DNA from: Diploscapter coronatus
Taxonomy: Eukaryota > Nematoda > Chromadorea > Rhabditida > Rhabditidae
NCBI GenBank assembly: GCA_964036155.1
Contig: OZ038423.1
Coordinates: 2,557,249 to 2,621,248, forward strand
Direction: 5' to 3'
Length of the DNA: 64,000 nt
Below the pieces are notes generated by a model. It worked only from the letters and a program-made list of their open reading frames with translations. It was not told the origin of the DNA and ran no database searches. The stretch's first letter is position 1, and every line of letters starts with the position of its first letter. The position numbers were made by a program, and so were the translations under genes. Positions 11,538 through 23,854 of this stretch are shown here, piece after piece.

Positions 11538-13663
11538 CTGAAATGCAATATTGTTGATTGAAAATAAAGCAGCGGAACGTGGAAAGATATACGATAAATA
11601 TGCGCACTTCCGTGTAAAAGACAAAGAAAGAAGATGTTGGGGTTAAAATTTGGAAAAAATAAACAAGTGTTCAATATACGATTTTTTATTTGATCAAAAA
11701 TTGGAAAATTTGTATCACATGTTAGACATTTGAACGCTAGAACGGGTGCAAAAATCGGTAGGACTCGGGAAATTTGATCAAACACAATTACGCATGCGAA
11801 AAATTGAACACCTATTTGAGATTTTCTAGGAAAAAGGCAAAGAATTTTTGAAGCCCTTTTTCCCGCGCAAATTTGTTACATTGTCATTATAGCCTATTTT
11901 GGGACGGGGCTTGAATCGAGACTCGTGCGCAACGAATATCAATATGAGATGAGGGAACAGGCAGCATGTAGAGCACATCCTTACAAGACTTGATCCGGGA
12001 AGAAAGATTAGGGGAAGGGAGAATGGAGCTGAAAAATGGGGGAAATGAATGAGAAAACAGGGAATGAATAACATTTTGCACTGTACAAAGTGCTGCGTAA
12101 ATGTAAAAACGCCTTCGATGAACAAAGATAGTACTAATCACTGGATTTTTTCTTTTTTTTTAACTTTACTCAGGAATCAAGTAATCAATCATATCACTTT
12201 ATTGGATTTCTCTTCGAGTTCCAGAATTTTCAAACTTATTTCAAGAAAACTTTATATTATCGTTTCTTTTTTATTTCCGAGTTTTTCATGTCAGCTTTTC
12301 TACCCACAATCTTACTACGCCCTCCAAAATGCTCCTATTTTGAGCTCATTTTCTTGAAGAAAAAGCATCGTGCTCTGCTCTGCAGTCGACTTCCTTATGC
12401 AGTAGTTCTTTATTGTCGAGCGAAGAAGCGGCAAAAGAAAGTCATTTCAAAATGTATACGAGTTCAGCACGATGCTCATTTTTCTACGAAACCTCGTTAG
12501 AAATTCCTGAGTCATCTGGGATGTTTTGGTCAGTTCCCAATTAAGGAACATATGGGGGTAAAATGGGAGAAAAATAGTATGATTCGGAAAATTGTGGCAA
12601 TACGACATTTTCATGAGTTCCTCCTGCATGAAACTGAGTTTTCTTGCTATGAGCATGCCAAATTATTCGATGGTTCAAGAATAAGTTCATACAAAGATCC
12701 AAGATATGTTGAACTTGGAAGCAAGCAAAAAGAAAAACCCGAATAAAAGAAATCATGGAGCTTAGAAAAATGCAGAAATAATGATTTTGGGTAAGGCTTT
12801 CCCTTTCCAACGCGCTAAAATGACCGCGCAGTATATTGCTTCTCCAAAATTTATGGGCCAAACAGTACTTCAAGTCAGACAAAATTGGATTTAGTGCAAG
12901 GTTAAGTTCAAAAGAGTAACGTTTTCTCGATTTCTTCTCTCCAAAACTGACTTTTGACTTTTCTTTTACAACGTCAAAAACTAGCATTTCTGACGTTTTG
13001 ACAAGATTGCATATGTTCGTTTTTTCTTTCTTCAGGAAAACTTTCAAGTTTTTGATCGGGAGTTTATGCTAGATGTCCAAATAATTGCTGGTGCTTATAA
13101 TTACATGTTTTTCGGGGAATTTCAGCCAAAAATAGACGATCTTTAGTTTGATTTTGATGCAAACTAAAGGAAATCTGCAGTTTTGCATGAATACGCAAAA
13201 ATGCGTGTCACATTCCGGGGATTTTTCAGACACTTCCTTATTTCTTATATTTTTCTGACGTAAAATAGAGGATTTAGAATAATAATAATAATAATAAGGG
13301 CAATTAAAGTCGAATAAAAATTTTCTAAATAATCACAAAAATCCAGCGAATGTCTGAAAAGACAAATTAGGTTGAGACTAGAAATTTTGAAATAGAAAAT
13401 ATGAACTTGAAAAATTTGGAGCAGTTTGAAATTATTTTGAAAAAAGCAAGTAGAAATTCGTTGTTATTATATTTTGATGTGAGATGAAAGACTAAGTGAA
13501 AAGCCAAAACATACGAAAAGATGAAGTCGCAAAAAGCGCAGTAGACAAGATTGGCCAAGAGCGTGAAATTTGCATAACACAATTTTTGCTATTTTCGGGT
13601 AAGAAGTGGATTCTCAACCTAGACCTCCACAAACTACCATTCATGAATATCATGAAAGGATCA

Positions 13664-14304
13664 TTGTCGGCTGCAAACCATATAAAGCGAGTTAAAACAT
13701 TGATGCAGCGAGAAGGAGAGAGAAAGATGCACAAATGCGCGCGATTGTTCATCAATTTATTCAACAAACGATTATCGTCGTTTTCTTTTGTTTTACTTTG
13801 TTTATTTATTTATTTTTGTTATCACTATCAGGGCTGTCGGCCGAGTGTAAATTCTTATCTAGTATAACATATGCAATATCATAACCACTTTTGTTCTTCC
13901 CATGCTTTCTCATTTTATGAGTGTTTATAAATATTTGTCAGAGAATTCCTCGCCGACAGCCCTGATCAAAATGCCGGATACCATCGTTAGAAACCAGCAG
14001 TCAATGGAATCGAAAAACTCGTGAAAATAGCCGCTAGTTGTGCTTTCGAAGCTAATACCGATTTTCTTTGATTTATCGTTGTTAGCAGCATTCGTTTACT
14101 GTGTCATCGATTTCAGGAGTTTTGACTATCGTATCCGATATTTAGATAACAGAAATAAATAAAAGAAAACAAAAGAAAACGACGAAATTCGACGATAATC
14201 GCTTGCTGAATAAATTGATGAACAATCGCGCGCACTTGTGCACCTTTCTCCCCCTCTCGTTGCACCGATTGTCTAACTCGCTTTATATGGTTTGCAGCCG
14301 ACAA
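13664..14304. mobile_element. Foldback element with long inverted arms
   Basis: The left arm begins ttgtcggctgcaaaccatat at 13664. The right arm ends with the complement at 14304. Similarity between the arms runs about 170 bp or more (cgcgcgattgttcatcaattt and ttttcttttgtttt blocks). The left arm is interrupted at 13829-13964 by a second, smaller element. After that insert the arm resumes (aaatgccggatacc) and again matches the right arm. Open frames inside are shadows of the arms. Confidence 0.8.
13829..13964. mobile_element. hAT-like MITE, CAGGGCTGTCGG ends (nested)
   Basis: The element begins cagggctgtcgg and ends ccgacagccctg. Flanking octamers are atcactat and atcaaaat, matching at 6 of 8 positions. 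CAGGG ends with an 8-bp duplication are typical of hAT transposons. A second copy in the opposite orientation lies at 58601-58721, with the same internal agcatgggaag and aaaagtggttat blocks. The element sits inside one arm of a larger foldback element. Confidence 0.8.
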
Positions 14305-14750
14305 CAAATATTTTGAAACTGGAATAATTTTCGATCAATCTAAAATTAAAAAAAAAACGAAGAAAAGCTTCAACGCACTTTTTGTCTCACGGATAAAATT
14401 TGACTTGTGTTCGTGAAAATTGACGTGCAGAGTGACAGTTTTTCGACTAACGATATTGGATACGACATGAAACCCGGATTGGATATTCGCAGGAAGCATA
14501 CGAAAATACGCAAGTCGCAGCAACAAAAATGACAGCTGGCATGTAAAATGAGCTAGAGGGGAGATGCGATCTTGGATTAGCAGTGATTTGGGGGTATGTT
14601 GGATAAATGAGGGATGAAGAATGTCACGACGAGATTGATGGAGGTGGGGAATCGTGAAGCGTTGAAAAACGTGCTTTGATATGCAACAGGCTCAGAGATG
14701 AGCACTTGTAAAATCATTAAATCAGTAAGTAAAAAAGACTGGGTATACTA

Positions 14751-14889
14751 TTGATTGGGAGAGAATGTCGATATTCAACAATTCCGTTACTCATCTCTCG
14801 TTTTTCCTCTACACGACTCACTATTTCGCTCCTCTAAATTCGATTTCTAATTGCTACTGCATGAATATATCGACTTTCTCTCCAATCAA
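14751..14889. mobile_element. TTGATTGGGAGAGAA MITE (copy 1)
   Basis: It starts ttgattgggagagaatgtcg and ends cgactttctctccaatcaa. Internal blocks gactcactatttcgct and aattcgatt are shared with the copy at 48687-48811 and the partial copy at 18158-18232. No obvious target-site duplication was seen. Confidence 0.8.
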
Positions 14890-15631
14890 CGATATAGAAG
14901 TATTAGAAAATCTGAAAATTGGCTTTGATAAGGAACAGCCGAAAAATGTTGTAATTATTTCTGACCTACTAACCATCAACCGGATATCCTCTTTTAAAAG
15001 TTCGTGAGTTAACTGAAAAATATGAAATCTAAAAGATATGGTTAGTTAGAATAATCAACAACGAATATAACTTCCTCGGAACTATTTAGACATTAATTTT
15101 AATCTTTAGCAAATGTTTTATCAAAAGCCACAGGAATGAGAGAAGTAATACCATAGCGATTTCAGGTTGGACCTTTAGAGTGAAACATAAATTGATCATT
15201 TTACGAGTGTCTACGACGATCAGACGTCGAATGCTCGTAAGTAACATGATATCTGATATCTTTATCAAAAGCAAAAATGCAATATCTCACTTGGTCGATG
15301 AGCCCTTATGACTTTTAAAAATAGCCTGTTTTCCTGTCTTTTTCAAAGAAGTATAAATTATCGCTTCGGCTTTTTCTTTATACACCCATACATTCATCCA
15401 ATTTGCCTGATGTTTACTGCGTCATCGATATTTCACATTGGCATTTCCACTCTACTCCCTTATGATTAGTCATCCTTTCGAACACGTTCGCCTTTATTTC
15501 CCTTATCAGTTATTATGAAAGCGAATTAACGCGCCACCATATTACCCAATTTGCTTCTTGAATGCGTCATATTCATGCACTGTGAAAGTTCATTCGTTAT
15601 TCTGCTATTTTGCTCGTTCTTACCGGTGAAA

Positions 15632-16746
15632 ATGATATCCGATTTCGTGCATCCGAGAGACATCGAACACTTGCTCAAACCCGGGGATTTGTTGGAATTC
15701 AGGAGGTCGATTTATTCGGTATGTTTTAGGAAATTTTAGCTGATCATTTGACTTTCACAAAGCTGATTCATCTTTCAGCACTGGGCCGTCTACCTTGGCG
15801 AGGAGGACGGTCTGCACATGCTAATGCACTATTGGAGGCGCGGTGGCATTCAAAGCGACAGAGAATGGGAAGAACTTTTCGGAGATTTCACTGGTGGAGA
15901 ATCTTCTGCTGAGGTGAAATTTATAATTTTCATTCGAATTACAATTTAAGAGTATATATTTTCCTAATAACAAAATAGCTCCTTATAATCATTTGAAAAT
16001 TGTCTAATTATAGTTATGGGTGCTAAAATGTTTTTAGAGAAATTTAACTTTCTGCATTTTCCAGATCCGGAAAGATGATCTGTACAAAGTCGCTGGAAAG
16101 TCGAACAAGGTTCGAATCAACAACGAACACGACGACCACATGACAGTCTTACCAGTGGATGAAATCTTAATGAGGGCGTATAGTCGGGTATTTCGATTTT
16201 TCCTTATTTTGGAGTAATAACTTTGAGGTTCAGCTAGACGAGGCTGAATACAACCTTGCGACGAATAATTGCGAGCATTTCGTCGTTTGGTGTAGGTATG
16301 GAACGAATTATAGCAAGCAGGTATGAAAGTATATAGATTTCTAAACGAAAAATCACTCTTTACTTGTAATTCAACTCGTGACTACATTGAAATAGAATGA
16401 TTACTTTTAGATGTGTATTTGAGCGAAACATAAGATTAAAAAACTAGGCGACTACTGTTTTACGGAATGTCGGAACGTCTTTTCACACACCTTTTCTCTA
16501 ATCTATTCCTAACCACACGTGTTCCTAAATTATGACACTCCAACAATAGAAGTTCCGAAAAATTCTTATGATCCTATGATGAAATTTCAGGCATCCAAAG
16601 TGAAAATGTCTGTGGTGAACATGGCTATCTCAGCCTTCGCCGGCCAGGAGCACGCCAATCGAATGACCGGCTGGGTCGAGCAGAATCTTCCCACGATTGC
16701 CTCCGTCATTCCGAATTTATTCGATAAAAAGAATTCGCCGTTGTGA
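15632..16746 (+). CDS. LRAT-domain (NlpC/P60-fold) protein
   Basis: Exons 15632-15718, 15779-15913, 16065-16187, 16234-16320 and 16591-16746 join in phase to 195 residues. LRAT/PLAAT proteins are thiol acyltransferases or phospholipases of the permuted NlpC/P60 fold, acting on membrane lipids. Visible features are the PGDLLEF strand entry, HWAVYLG with His30, a second His at 42 (the 12-residue spacing seen in PLAAT enzymes) and the catalytic loop NNCEHFVVWCRYG with Cys128. The whole catalytic triad therefore appears present. Human PLAATs end in a membrane helix; here the tail (52 residues) is only moderately hydrophobic. Worm relatives include EGL-26. An in-frame ATG at 15551 would add a hydrophobic 27-residue leader. 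I chose 15632 because it directly precedes the conserved part. The substrate cannot be inferred. Confidence 0.9.
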
Positions 16747-17868
16747 TGAATTTGGGTAATTTAAAATCTCGCAACCACGCAGCTCACTGGGTATTATATA
16801 AAGGTGATAGCTTTTCTCGTCAATCTGAATTTGTCGCGACGTTGCCCTCTTCTCTTGCCTTTCCCTACTTCCTATCCTTTCTTATCCCTGCATAATATTT
16901 CGTTAGTCGCGAGATTTCTGAATGCCCATAAATTTGTAAATTTTTGCACATTCTTGGCGATTATTGTTGAAATCAAAGGACGGGCTGAAAAACTTGTCAT
17001 TCGAATTAAACCCCATACGGATAGTCATGAATTAGATGTTGATCTTGAATAAACTATTCTACGAAACGTGTACTGGCCCATAGAAAAAGAAATCGGTTTT
17101 CTAAGATATAGTACGAGAAGGTAAGAGAAGAAAAGAAAAAAACCAGTGTCTTTCTATGAGCCCGCATTATCACATCAAAACACCTGCCTCATCTCCTAGT
17201 CTGTTTCAATTAAAGAAAGAAAAATATTTTAAAAGACGAACAAAATCTAACCCTATCAAGCTACATTTAGAAATTGAATTCATCCATACTTGAAAGACAA
17301 AAATTATCAAGTAGACGTAGCTTTTCGAAATGACATCACATCGAACTCAATGAAATCTCCAAGTAGCATTTCAATACACAATAATTATAGGATTGACGTT
17401 TCAATGCATCAGGCAAATTGGCAGTCTAAAGGAAAATCTCATAAGAAAGACTGTTGAAAATATCTCAAGATCAAAAGTTAGACACAATTTTGCAAGATAA
17501 CGTACGGGGAAGTAGAAATATAATTGTACCCGAAATAAAGCTTACGTAATTGAAGATTTTTTTAAAGCTGTACAATATTTATGACTTGAAAAGAGAAATT
17601 ATCAACTTTTATATCAAAGTCGAGTACATTGTAGACGAAATTATTCGTCTCTTGTGTCATGAGAAACTGAACGTCTTGGCTTTATTATGAGGTGAAACTT
17701 GTATGTCCTGAAAAATCACATCTTTTTCCTCTCTGACCATTGAGATTTTTTATCCATTCATCTTCTGGATAAAAATATTTCATATGATGATATGATGATG
17801 TGTATTGAAATATTTATTCGAAGTGCACTATTAAAATACGAATAAAAATGACACGACAAGTTTTAATG
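16747..17868. other. Intergenic region between convergent genes
   Basis: This lies between the end of the LRAT-type gene (+) and the end of the srg gene (-). I see no coding or repeat structure. It should hold the two 3' ends. Confidence 0.5.
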
Positions 17869-19654
17869 CTAATTAGCTGTAGTATCAGCAGCGTATCCGA
17901 TTTTTTGATTCGCGAAGTACATGATCCAAGGCGGTGCCAGAATCGAAATATCCATTGAAAATCCCCTCAAGGCGCGGATAGCAAGAATTGTATATCCGTA
18001 ATGGTATACAAGCAACAATCTGGGAAATGTCACAGCGATGAAACCTGCCAGCTAAAAATAAGAAAAGCTTGATGATTGAAAGTTGTACCAAAAATTCGAG
18101 GTAAATTATCATATTTTGAAGGATAGCTCTAGATATTATTTATTCGTTTCGCTTCTCTTCTACACAACTTACTATTTCGCTCCAAATTCGATTCCCAATT
18201 TCTGCATGAATATAGACTTTCTCTCTCCAATCAGCGATATCAAAGTTGTATCTGTATATATTCTACTTTCAAATAACCATACCGCAATGAGAAACTGCCC
18301 GAAGAATGAGATAACCATAATCGTGGTAATCTTCAATAGCTGTCTTTCTGTATTTCGAACGGTATTCGATTTCTTGCACATTTTTCGTAATTTCCAAGAT
18401 GTCAAATAAGTGAATACGGTGCATAGAAACGTAACTAGTGAAGTAGCGATGACTAGGCTAAAGGGACCAGACACCTGAAAATTGTGTATCAGTTCTGCCA
18501 TCGTTCTTTCAAGACACGTTCAGACTTTGTTCGTTTTAGAACAAACGTCGAGAAATAGCGCTATTTGAATAGAGGCAGGGAAGCTCTGCTCTTTGTGTTC
18601 TTTCCTCGAACAACGCTATTTCTCGATATACTCGCTAAGGATGGACAAAATCTTAACGCGCCTTTAAGTGATTTTCTCAGTCAAATACATGTAAGATCAA
18701 CTTTACTGCAAAGCTAGATTTTCCTGTATAGCATGGAACAGTTTAAAAAGTCATTTCGATCATCCCACGTTTGAAAATAATGCTTGATACCCAATGAAAC
18801 GGTGATTGTGCCCCAAGGAGAAAGCCTCCATAAGCAAGAGCTGTAAATCTGGCCGGATAAAACAGAAGATGCCAGTTGAAAGGCAACGGGGACAAAAGTA
18901 TCAGGACCACAAATTTGGGCAGATGTCTCTTCCAGAACTAAAATCATATAATTCATTTAGAAAATAATTGAATGCACATTATCGTAGTTTGTCAGCAAAT
19001 ATACCGCTGAAAGTCGGTTGAAGGATATCGTACATATGGAGAACATCGGTAGATACATGAAGTAGTGGGAGAAAAAGTACATCAACGATAGATGGTAACC
19101 TGAACGTGTGATTATACTAATTTCTAACGAAAAATCAATTTTCAATCAAATTGACATCCATACAATATTTCAGCATGTTGGATGATTAGAAGTTAGATAT
19201 ATTATAATTGGATATAACGATTTACCCAGGGGTGTTCTCACTACAAAGTACGGGACGAATCCGTATTCGACGAGTCTTATAAACATGGCATATGCGAAAG
19301 CTGATATATTCTACAAGTCAACTTTCATTTATAATATTAAAACAATGTCAGTATAGGATGACTACTTTGCCACAAAAGTGAAATAACAACCCTTGTCTTG
19401 TGGCAAAGCACTCATGCAAATAAAATTCTCACAATAATCCCATCGACGATGAACAATTTATAGAAGGGCATTTTGAGAAGTGAACTGTTGCGCTTGATAC
19501 TACGAAGTATCATGAAGTAGTTAATCAAACTCGGAATACCATAGAGCAAATGTAATGCAAAGGAAAACGAGTATATAGGTGGGGGTTTGGAATCTATCAG
19601 CGATTCGTTGCCGCTCGCAACTATGATAGTGAGGTTATTGACGAGTTGTTCCAT
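17869..19654 (-). CDS. Serpentine chemoreceptor, class Srg (7-TM GPCR)
   Basis: Minus-strand exons, 5' to 3': 19654-19433, 19310-19226, 19099-18978, 18937-18791, 18474-18283, 18051-17869. They join in consistent phase to 316 residues, the usual Srg length. Srg proteins are nematode chemosensory receptors in the ciliary membrane of sensory neurons. Evidence is the order of hydrophobic segments plus family signatures: an early helix around LLYGIPSLINYFMIL followed by FYKLFIVDGI; HYFMYLPMFSICTISFNRLSAVY for TM3 and the loop after it, then NYDNFWKRHLP; and a last cytoplasmic stretch MDISILAPPWIMYFANQKIG. NNLT and NES near the N-terminus are possible glycosylation sites. Intron 3 is only 40 bases. 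Intron 4 holds an inverted repeat and intron 5 a MITE remnant. The gene appears intact. The ligand is unknown. Confidence 0.9.
18158..18232. mobile_element. Partial TTGATTGGGAGAGAA MITE in srg intron 5
   Basis: The blocks acttactatttcgct, aattcgatt, gcatgaatat and gactttctctctccaatca match the right-hand part of the copies at 14751-14889 and 48687-48811. The left terminus is missing. It lies wholly within the intron 18052-18282. Confidence 0.65.
18549..18637. repeat. Inverted repeat in srg intron 4
   Basis: gtcgagaaatagcg (18549-18562) pairs with cgctatttctcgat (18624-18637). It is probably the core of a degenerate MITE. It lies within intron 18475-18790. Confidence 0.6.
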
Positions 19655-20662
19655 TTTAGCCTAAAATTTTGATTGTCAAAATTAATGTTATCAAAATTTA
19701 GGCTTTCAAAACTTAAGCGTGTGTAAATTTGTTTTTTGTAACACTAATAAGTTAAATTTTTGCTAGATAAAGTATTCTTGAATTTCCCGTCACAACTGCA
19801 ATAAAAATTACTCGATATCAACTACACTAAATAAAAAATAATGCCTAAAATGATTCAATGCTGAATGATGACTTTGCTAGAATTGGTTATGGAACTAAAA
19901 CTAAGTATGAACATCCTCATGATATTTTTCTCGGTGTAGACTTTAATTTAATTATAGGCATTTGCACGAAATTCAAGCAAATAACATAGCAACCTCTTCT
20001 GTCCTTCTAGCGTACAAAAACTAGCATTTTCATTTCAAACACGTATCTATCGGAACTTTTCTGAAAGTGATAATTTTAAAATTATGCAAAGAGGATTTTT
20101 CAGAAAAGAAGGCTAGATTTGGAATGTATGAAATTGTATATACAAGAAAAAATATTTTATTTTCATATTGAAAGCCATGGGTATACTGAAAACATTTTAT
20201 CCCGAAAATTCGAATATACAGATATATTATAAATATCTCATGGGCAAAAGTCATCCTAGCTCAACTTTCTCCTCATCAAAAGATATGAAAAGTTTCGTTC
20301 AGATTTTTAAGTGAATTGAAAAGTTTTATTCTATGCCAGAATACTGCCAGAAATATTTGTAGAACAAAAATAAAGGACTATTAAAAAAATTGACCTTTCA
20401 GCTCAATAGAAAATTGACTAGAGAAGTTCTTTTGAACATACTTGGGTTTCTGTTAAATCTAAGGGATGTTTTCGTCAGACGGAAATACGAAAAGTCAGAT
20501 TTCTTGATACTTACCATAATAATTTTTGTAAACCAATTGAAGAATACAGCCCAAATGTAAACAAATGGACAGTTGTTGGTAAAATTGATTTCAGAAAATT
20601 GCAATAAATTATTCAATGATTATTTTATTTTTAAATTTGAATGTTTTCCTTTATCTTGTTTC

Positions 20663-20743
20663 CAGGGCTGTTCGGAGTTATGGCTTTGAAAAATTCGGAA
20701 TCAGAATCATATTTTCAAGCAGTTTGAAATCGGAACAGCCCTG
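20663..20743. mobile_element. 81-bp hAT-like MITE, CAGGGCTGTTCGG ends
   Basis: It begins cagggctgttcgg and ends cggaacagccctg. Flanking octamers are cttgtttc and ctcgtttc, matching at 7 of 8 positions. The termini resemble those of 13829-13964, but the interior is shorter and different. Confidence 0.8.
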
Positions 20744-21623
20744 CTCGTTTCTCATCCAATATCTACACAATCTTGCAAAATATTTCACTCACTTTGTTTT
20801 GCTAGTTGATGAGTAAAGGATGATATCAATTTTCACTATTACTCCTCTTATAGCCTTGATCACGATCAAATTATGATCAGAACAGGGCTATGACTAACTT
20901 CCTGGAAAACAGGTTTGCACCACATTTTTGCAGAAAACTTTCTATTTTTCGATAACCCCATCGAAATCAATATTTTCGTCATATTATGTCCAGTATTTGC
21001 TTAATCCATGAAGGTTACGTGATTTTTGGAAAGATATTAGAAAACATGAAATAGTTCAATAAAAAGTAATGTCTGGATAAATATCCAAGTTTTGTGGGCC
21101 AAATGATCAAAATATCGCATGATTTTCTTCATTACTATTCCGATTTTATGTAATTTTGAAAATTCAGAAAGCGAAATAAATGAAAGCATTTCATTTAGTT
21201 ATTGAACATTTTTCCTAAAAAATCACAAAAAGTATCTATCTTTGTGATTTTATCTAATTACACTCAAATTTATTTATTTTTCATAATGTATGTATCAAAA
21301 AGTTCAAAGCTATTATTTTTTTTGTAACCCTTCGTACAAATTCAAACTCTGTTCATCTTTTATCATACTTATTAATTGACCATCTAATAAACCGCCTTGC
21401 GGCTATTCATATTGTTCTATGAATCACGCGTGTTTTTCCCATTCGATTACCCCCGCAGAGGGGATTTCCGACGTTTTTCTTTACTATTGAAGAATGAACA
21501 CTGCAAAAATGTCTGGTCTAATTTTTGGGGGTGGTTTCCAAAAATATTTTTTGAAGAGATGTGCACCTGAATTAATACGGTTGCTAGCAGTCAAACAATC
21601 GAGGAAAAACAGCTTTCGGTTGA

Positions 21624-21630
21624 TATAAAA
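21624..21630 (+). promoter_or_regulatory. TATA box, probable abf promoter
   Basis: tataaaa at 21624-21630 lies about 325 bases upstream of the abf-like ATG and about 300 upstream of its acceptor at 21926. That spacing fits a transcript start near 21650 followed by an outron or 5' UTR intron. GATA-like ttatca motifs occur downstream at about 21841-21852. Their role is inference. Confidence 0.4.
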
Positions 21631-21916
21631 GGGTCAACAGGGGAGTGTGGTTGTATTGTCGGGACTACAATAGCGGGCTTGTCTAATTTTCGAGTTTATT
21701 TGTTTTTTGCTTGAACATTTAATCAATATTGAACTAAAGGGCCCTTACTGACTATCTACAAAATAAAAATTTTCATCCAAGAATTTTTTGAAGTTTATTC
21801 ATTTTTCTTGACCCATTTCAAAATGATATCATCATGATCTTTTATCATTATCATCTCAAATTATTTTCTTTTCTGAACACTTGATATTTTCATTCTTTTA
21901 AAAATATCGAGTTTAT

Positions 21917-21926
21917 TCTAATTTCA
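21917..21926 (+). promoter_or_regulatory. 5' acceptor (trans-splice or UTR-intron) of the abf-like gene
   Basis: ctaatttcag ends 23 bases before the ATG and no upstream coding exon exists. In nematodes this is the usual position of a spliced-leader acceptor. A cis-spliced 5' UTR exon is the alternative. Confidence 0.5.
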
Positions 21927-21949
21927 GACACCCTTCAACTTCACTCGCT

Positions 21950-22659
21950 ATGCGTGCTCTCCTGGTCATCCTCTTTGCTGTTGTCGCCCTTCAATTCGTG
22001 TCTGCCGACATTGACTTCAGTACGTGTGCCCGAATGGATGTGCCAATCCTGGACAAGGTCGCCAGAGGACTCTGCATCACTTCGTGCTCGGCTCAGGTCG
22101 ATTTCAGAAATTTCTCTATTTAAAAAGTGAACATAGGATTAAATACAGAGCCTTTTTAATCCACACCCACATTTTGAGGAAATAGTAGGGAAAAGAAAAA
22201 GTGGGTATGAAGTGTGGAATACAAGAGGTCGATACAAAGTTCCTGAAAGCCATAACGGAATGCTTCAATTATTTTTCAAAATTGTCGATATTCCAAGAAT
22301 GAATATCAGAGCTGATTGGTCAGAACTCGTTGTTCATATCATAAAAATCTGAAAAAAAAACATCGCGATTATGCTTCAGAATTTCACATAATTCAAACGT
22401 CTTCATTTTATAATGTTAGTATCTTCGTTTTAAATATTAATCTAAAAAATATTCAAGTTCTTAATTTCATCTAAATTTAAAAAAAAAATTTTCAGAACTG
22501 CGGTACAGGTTACTGTAAGAAGCGAAGTGGAAGACCAACCTGCGTGTGCTCAAGGTAACATTATTCTGGAATATTATAATGTTGACGTCATCTGACTTCA
22601 GATGTGCTGACGGCGGCAACGTTCCTCTGGATCAACTCGTTAAGGGAAAAGGAAAATAA
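21950..22659 (+). CDS. abf-2: ABF-type antimicrobial peptide (cysteine-stabilised alpha-beta defensin)
   Basis: Exons 21950-22096, 22496-22554 and 22602-22659 give an 87-residue secreted precursor. Nematode ABF peptides are CS-alpha-beta defensins that kill microbes in the pharynx and gut. Residues 1-19 form a clean signal peptide ending FVSA. The mature part starts DIDFSTCARMD. Eight cysteines lie at 26, 42, 46, 51, 56, 65, 67 and 70, the ASABF/ABF arrangement, with hallmark blocks GLCITSC, NCGTGYCKKRSGRPTC and VCSRC. A basic tail (KGKGK) follows. The sequence is closest to C. elegans ABF-2 as I recall that peptide; orthology is inferred. The stop codon runs into a series of taaa repeats, and aataaa follows at 22849. 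Confidence 0.95.
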
Positions 22660-23854
22660 ATAAATAAATCAATCAATCAGAATCTATCTTCCTACTCAAA
22701 ACTGTTGTATTTATCTGTAAATATGCATAATTTATTAAGGCGCAGAGAACGACTTGCTCATTCTGAGATGCCATTTTTCTGTGATATTTATTTTTAAGAA
22801 TATTTTATTTGAATCAAATTTTATTATCAAACAGACACCTGAAAATTGAATAAATATTTGTATTGATGGAGATTGAAAAATGAATTCTGCCTTTTATCTC
22901 AAAAGGAAAAGGTAAACTTCAATTTTTCGAATTTTTTAAAGTTTGCAAAGAAAATTAAATGAAAAATCACAGAATATTGACGAGATGTGTATATCACTTA
23001 TTCCTTATTTAGTATTTCTTGAAAAATAGTGAAATTTTACTTATTTTAGCTATCATAAACCTAACCAGGTCAATAAATAGAGATAAAATTTTGCTAAATA
23101 TCCCAACCTCATTATTTCTCGATAGATTACTCATTTTAGATATTCAGCAAAATCTTATTAGAGCTGCATTTTCAGCCACCAAAAATTTAGGATAAAATGA
23201 AGTCGTCGAAATTTTTCTTGAATAAATACAGGATTACCTATTCACCGAAAGATGGTCAACTTTTAGAAACAAAAACTTAAAAATTAGATCTTAGATATAT
23301 CGATTTCCTATAAAGAAGATATCTACTTTTACAAGTAAAAATTTAAAAGGTGCAGAGATAAAATAAAATGAAAGAATCTTCTATTTCAAACATCTATTTA
23401 TGTATTTATTTGTTAGATTTTCAAACGAGCGCAATAAAATAAATATGAAATCCCTCATTTTAGCTATGACAAACCATTGGGTCCCGCGGGAAAGGCATTG
23501 TAACGAGTTTGATGAAAATAAAAGACCAGGGGGCTTAAATTTTTAGAAAATCGGTTTTATAAGACATAAAATCAAGATTCAACACAAGAATCGATAAAAC
23601 ATCACTAATTTTCATAAATCATTTCCTGAAGCCTATCTTATGCCTTAAAAAATCCTAACTGTTTGTATATTCACAAGAGTTGAGCGTTTTAGGGATTTAG
23701 AAAGAAAAAGAGGTACGGCGAGAAGTGAAGAAATTTGAACATCGTACCAGGAACTCATCGGTGTGGAAATTCGTCGCACTGCGGGGCCGGGTTCGTACAA
23801 AATTCGGAAATCACTACGGGGTCGGTCTTGTACTGACCTTGAGAATCGCCCCGA
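22660..23854. other. 3' intergenic region between abf-like and golgin genes
   Basis: AT-rich, with no gene or clear repeat recognised. It holds the 3' UTRs of the two convergent genes, including aataaa at 22849-22854 on the plus strand. Confidence 0.5.
22849..22854 (+). terminator. Polyadenylation signal, abf-like gene
   Basis: aataaa lies about 190 bases after the stop codon. An earlier overlapping candidate lies within the taaa run directly at the stop. Either could be used. Confidence 0.4.

Larger units (their letters stand above)
11538..15631. other. Non-genic stretch rich in inverted repeats
   Basis: No gene supported. It holds a small inverted repeat around 12362-12480 (gcatcgtgct / agcacgatgc), an AAT microsatellite near 13279-13300, a foldback element with a nested MITE (13664-14304) and another MITE (14751-14889). 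Open frames here, including a 168-codon one on the minus strand at 12541-13047, show no splice logic or family resemblance. Confidence 0.45.
19655..21949. other. Divergent intergenic region between srg and abf-like genes
   Basis: This 2.3-kb stretch holds the 5' regions of both neighbours. A short CAGGG MITE lies at 20663-20743 and a TATA box near 21624. A minus-strand frame around 20515-20616 reaches a perfect donor but lacks an ATG, so I do not call it. Confidence 0.5.

Noticed and set aside
12541..13047. 168-codon minus-strand open frame
   Set aside because: The residue mix is AT-driven, there are no splice sites at the edges and no family resemblance was seen.
13496..14307. Two similar open frames on opposite strands sharing SAANHIKRV
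   Set aside because: Their similarity comes from the inverted arms of the foldback element, not from protein conservation.
20515..20616. Minus-strand frame ending at a perfect donor, resembling an N-terminal exon of a second chemoreceptor
   Set aside because: There is no ATG in frame and no continuing exon was found. At best it is a receptor remnant.
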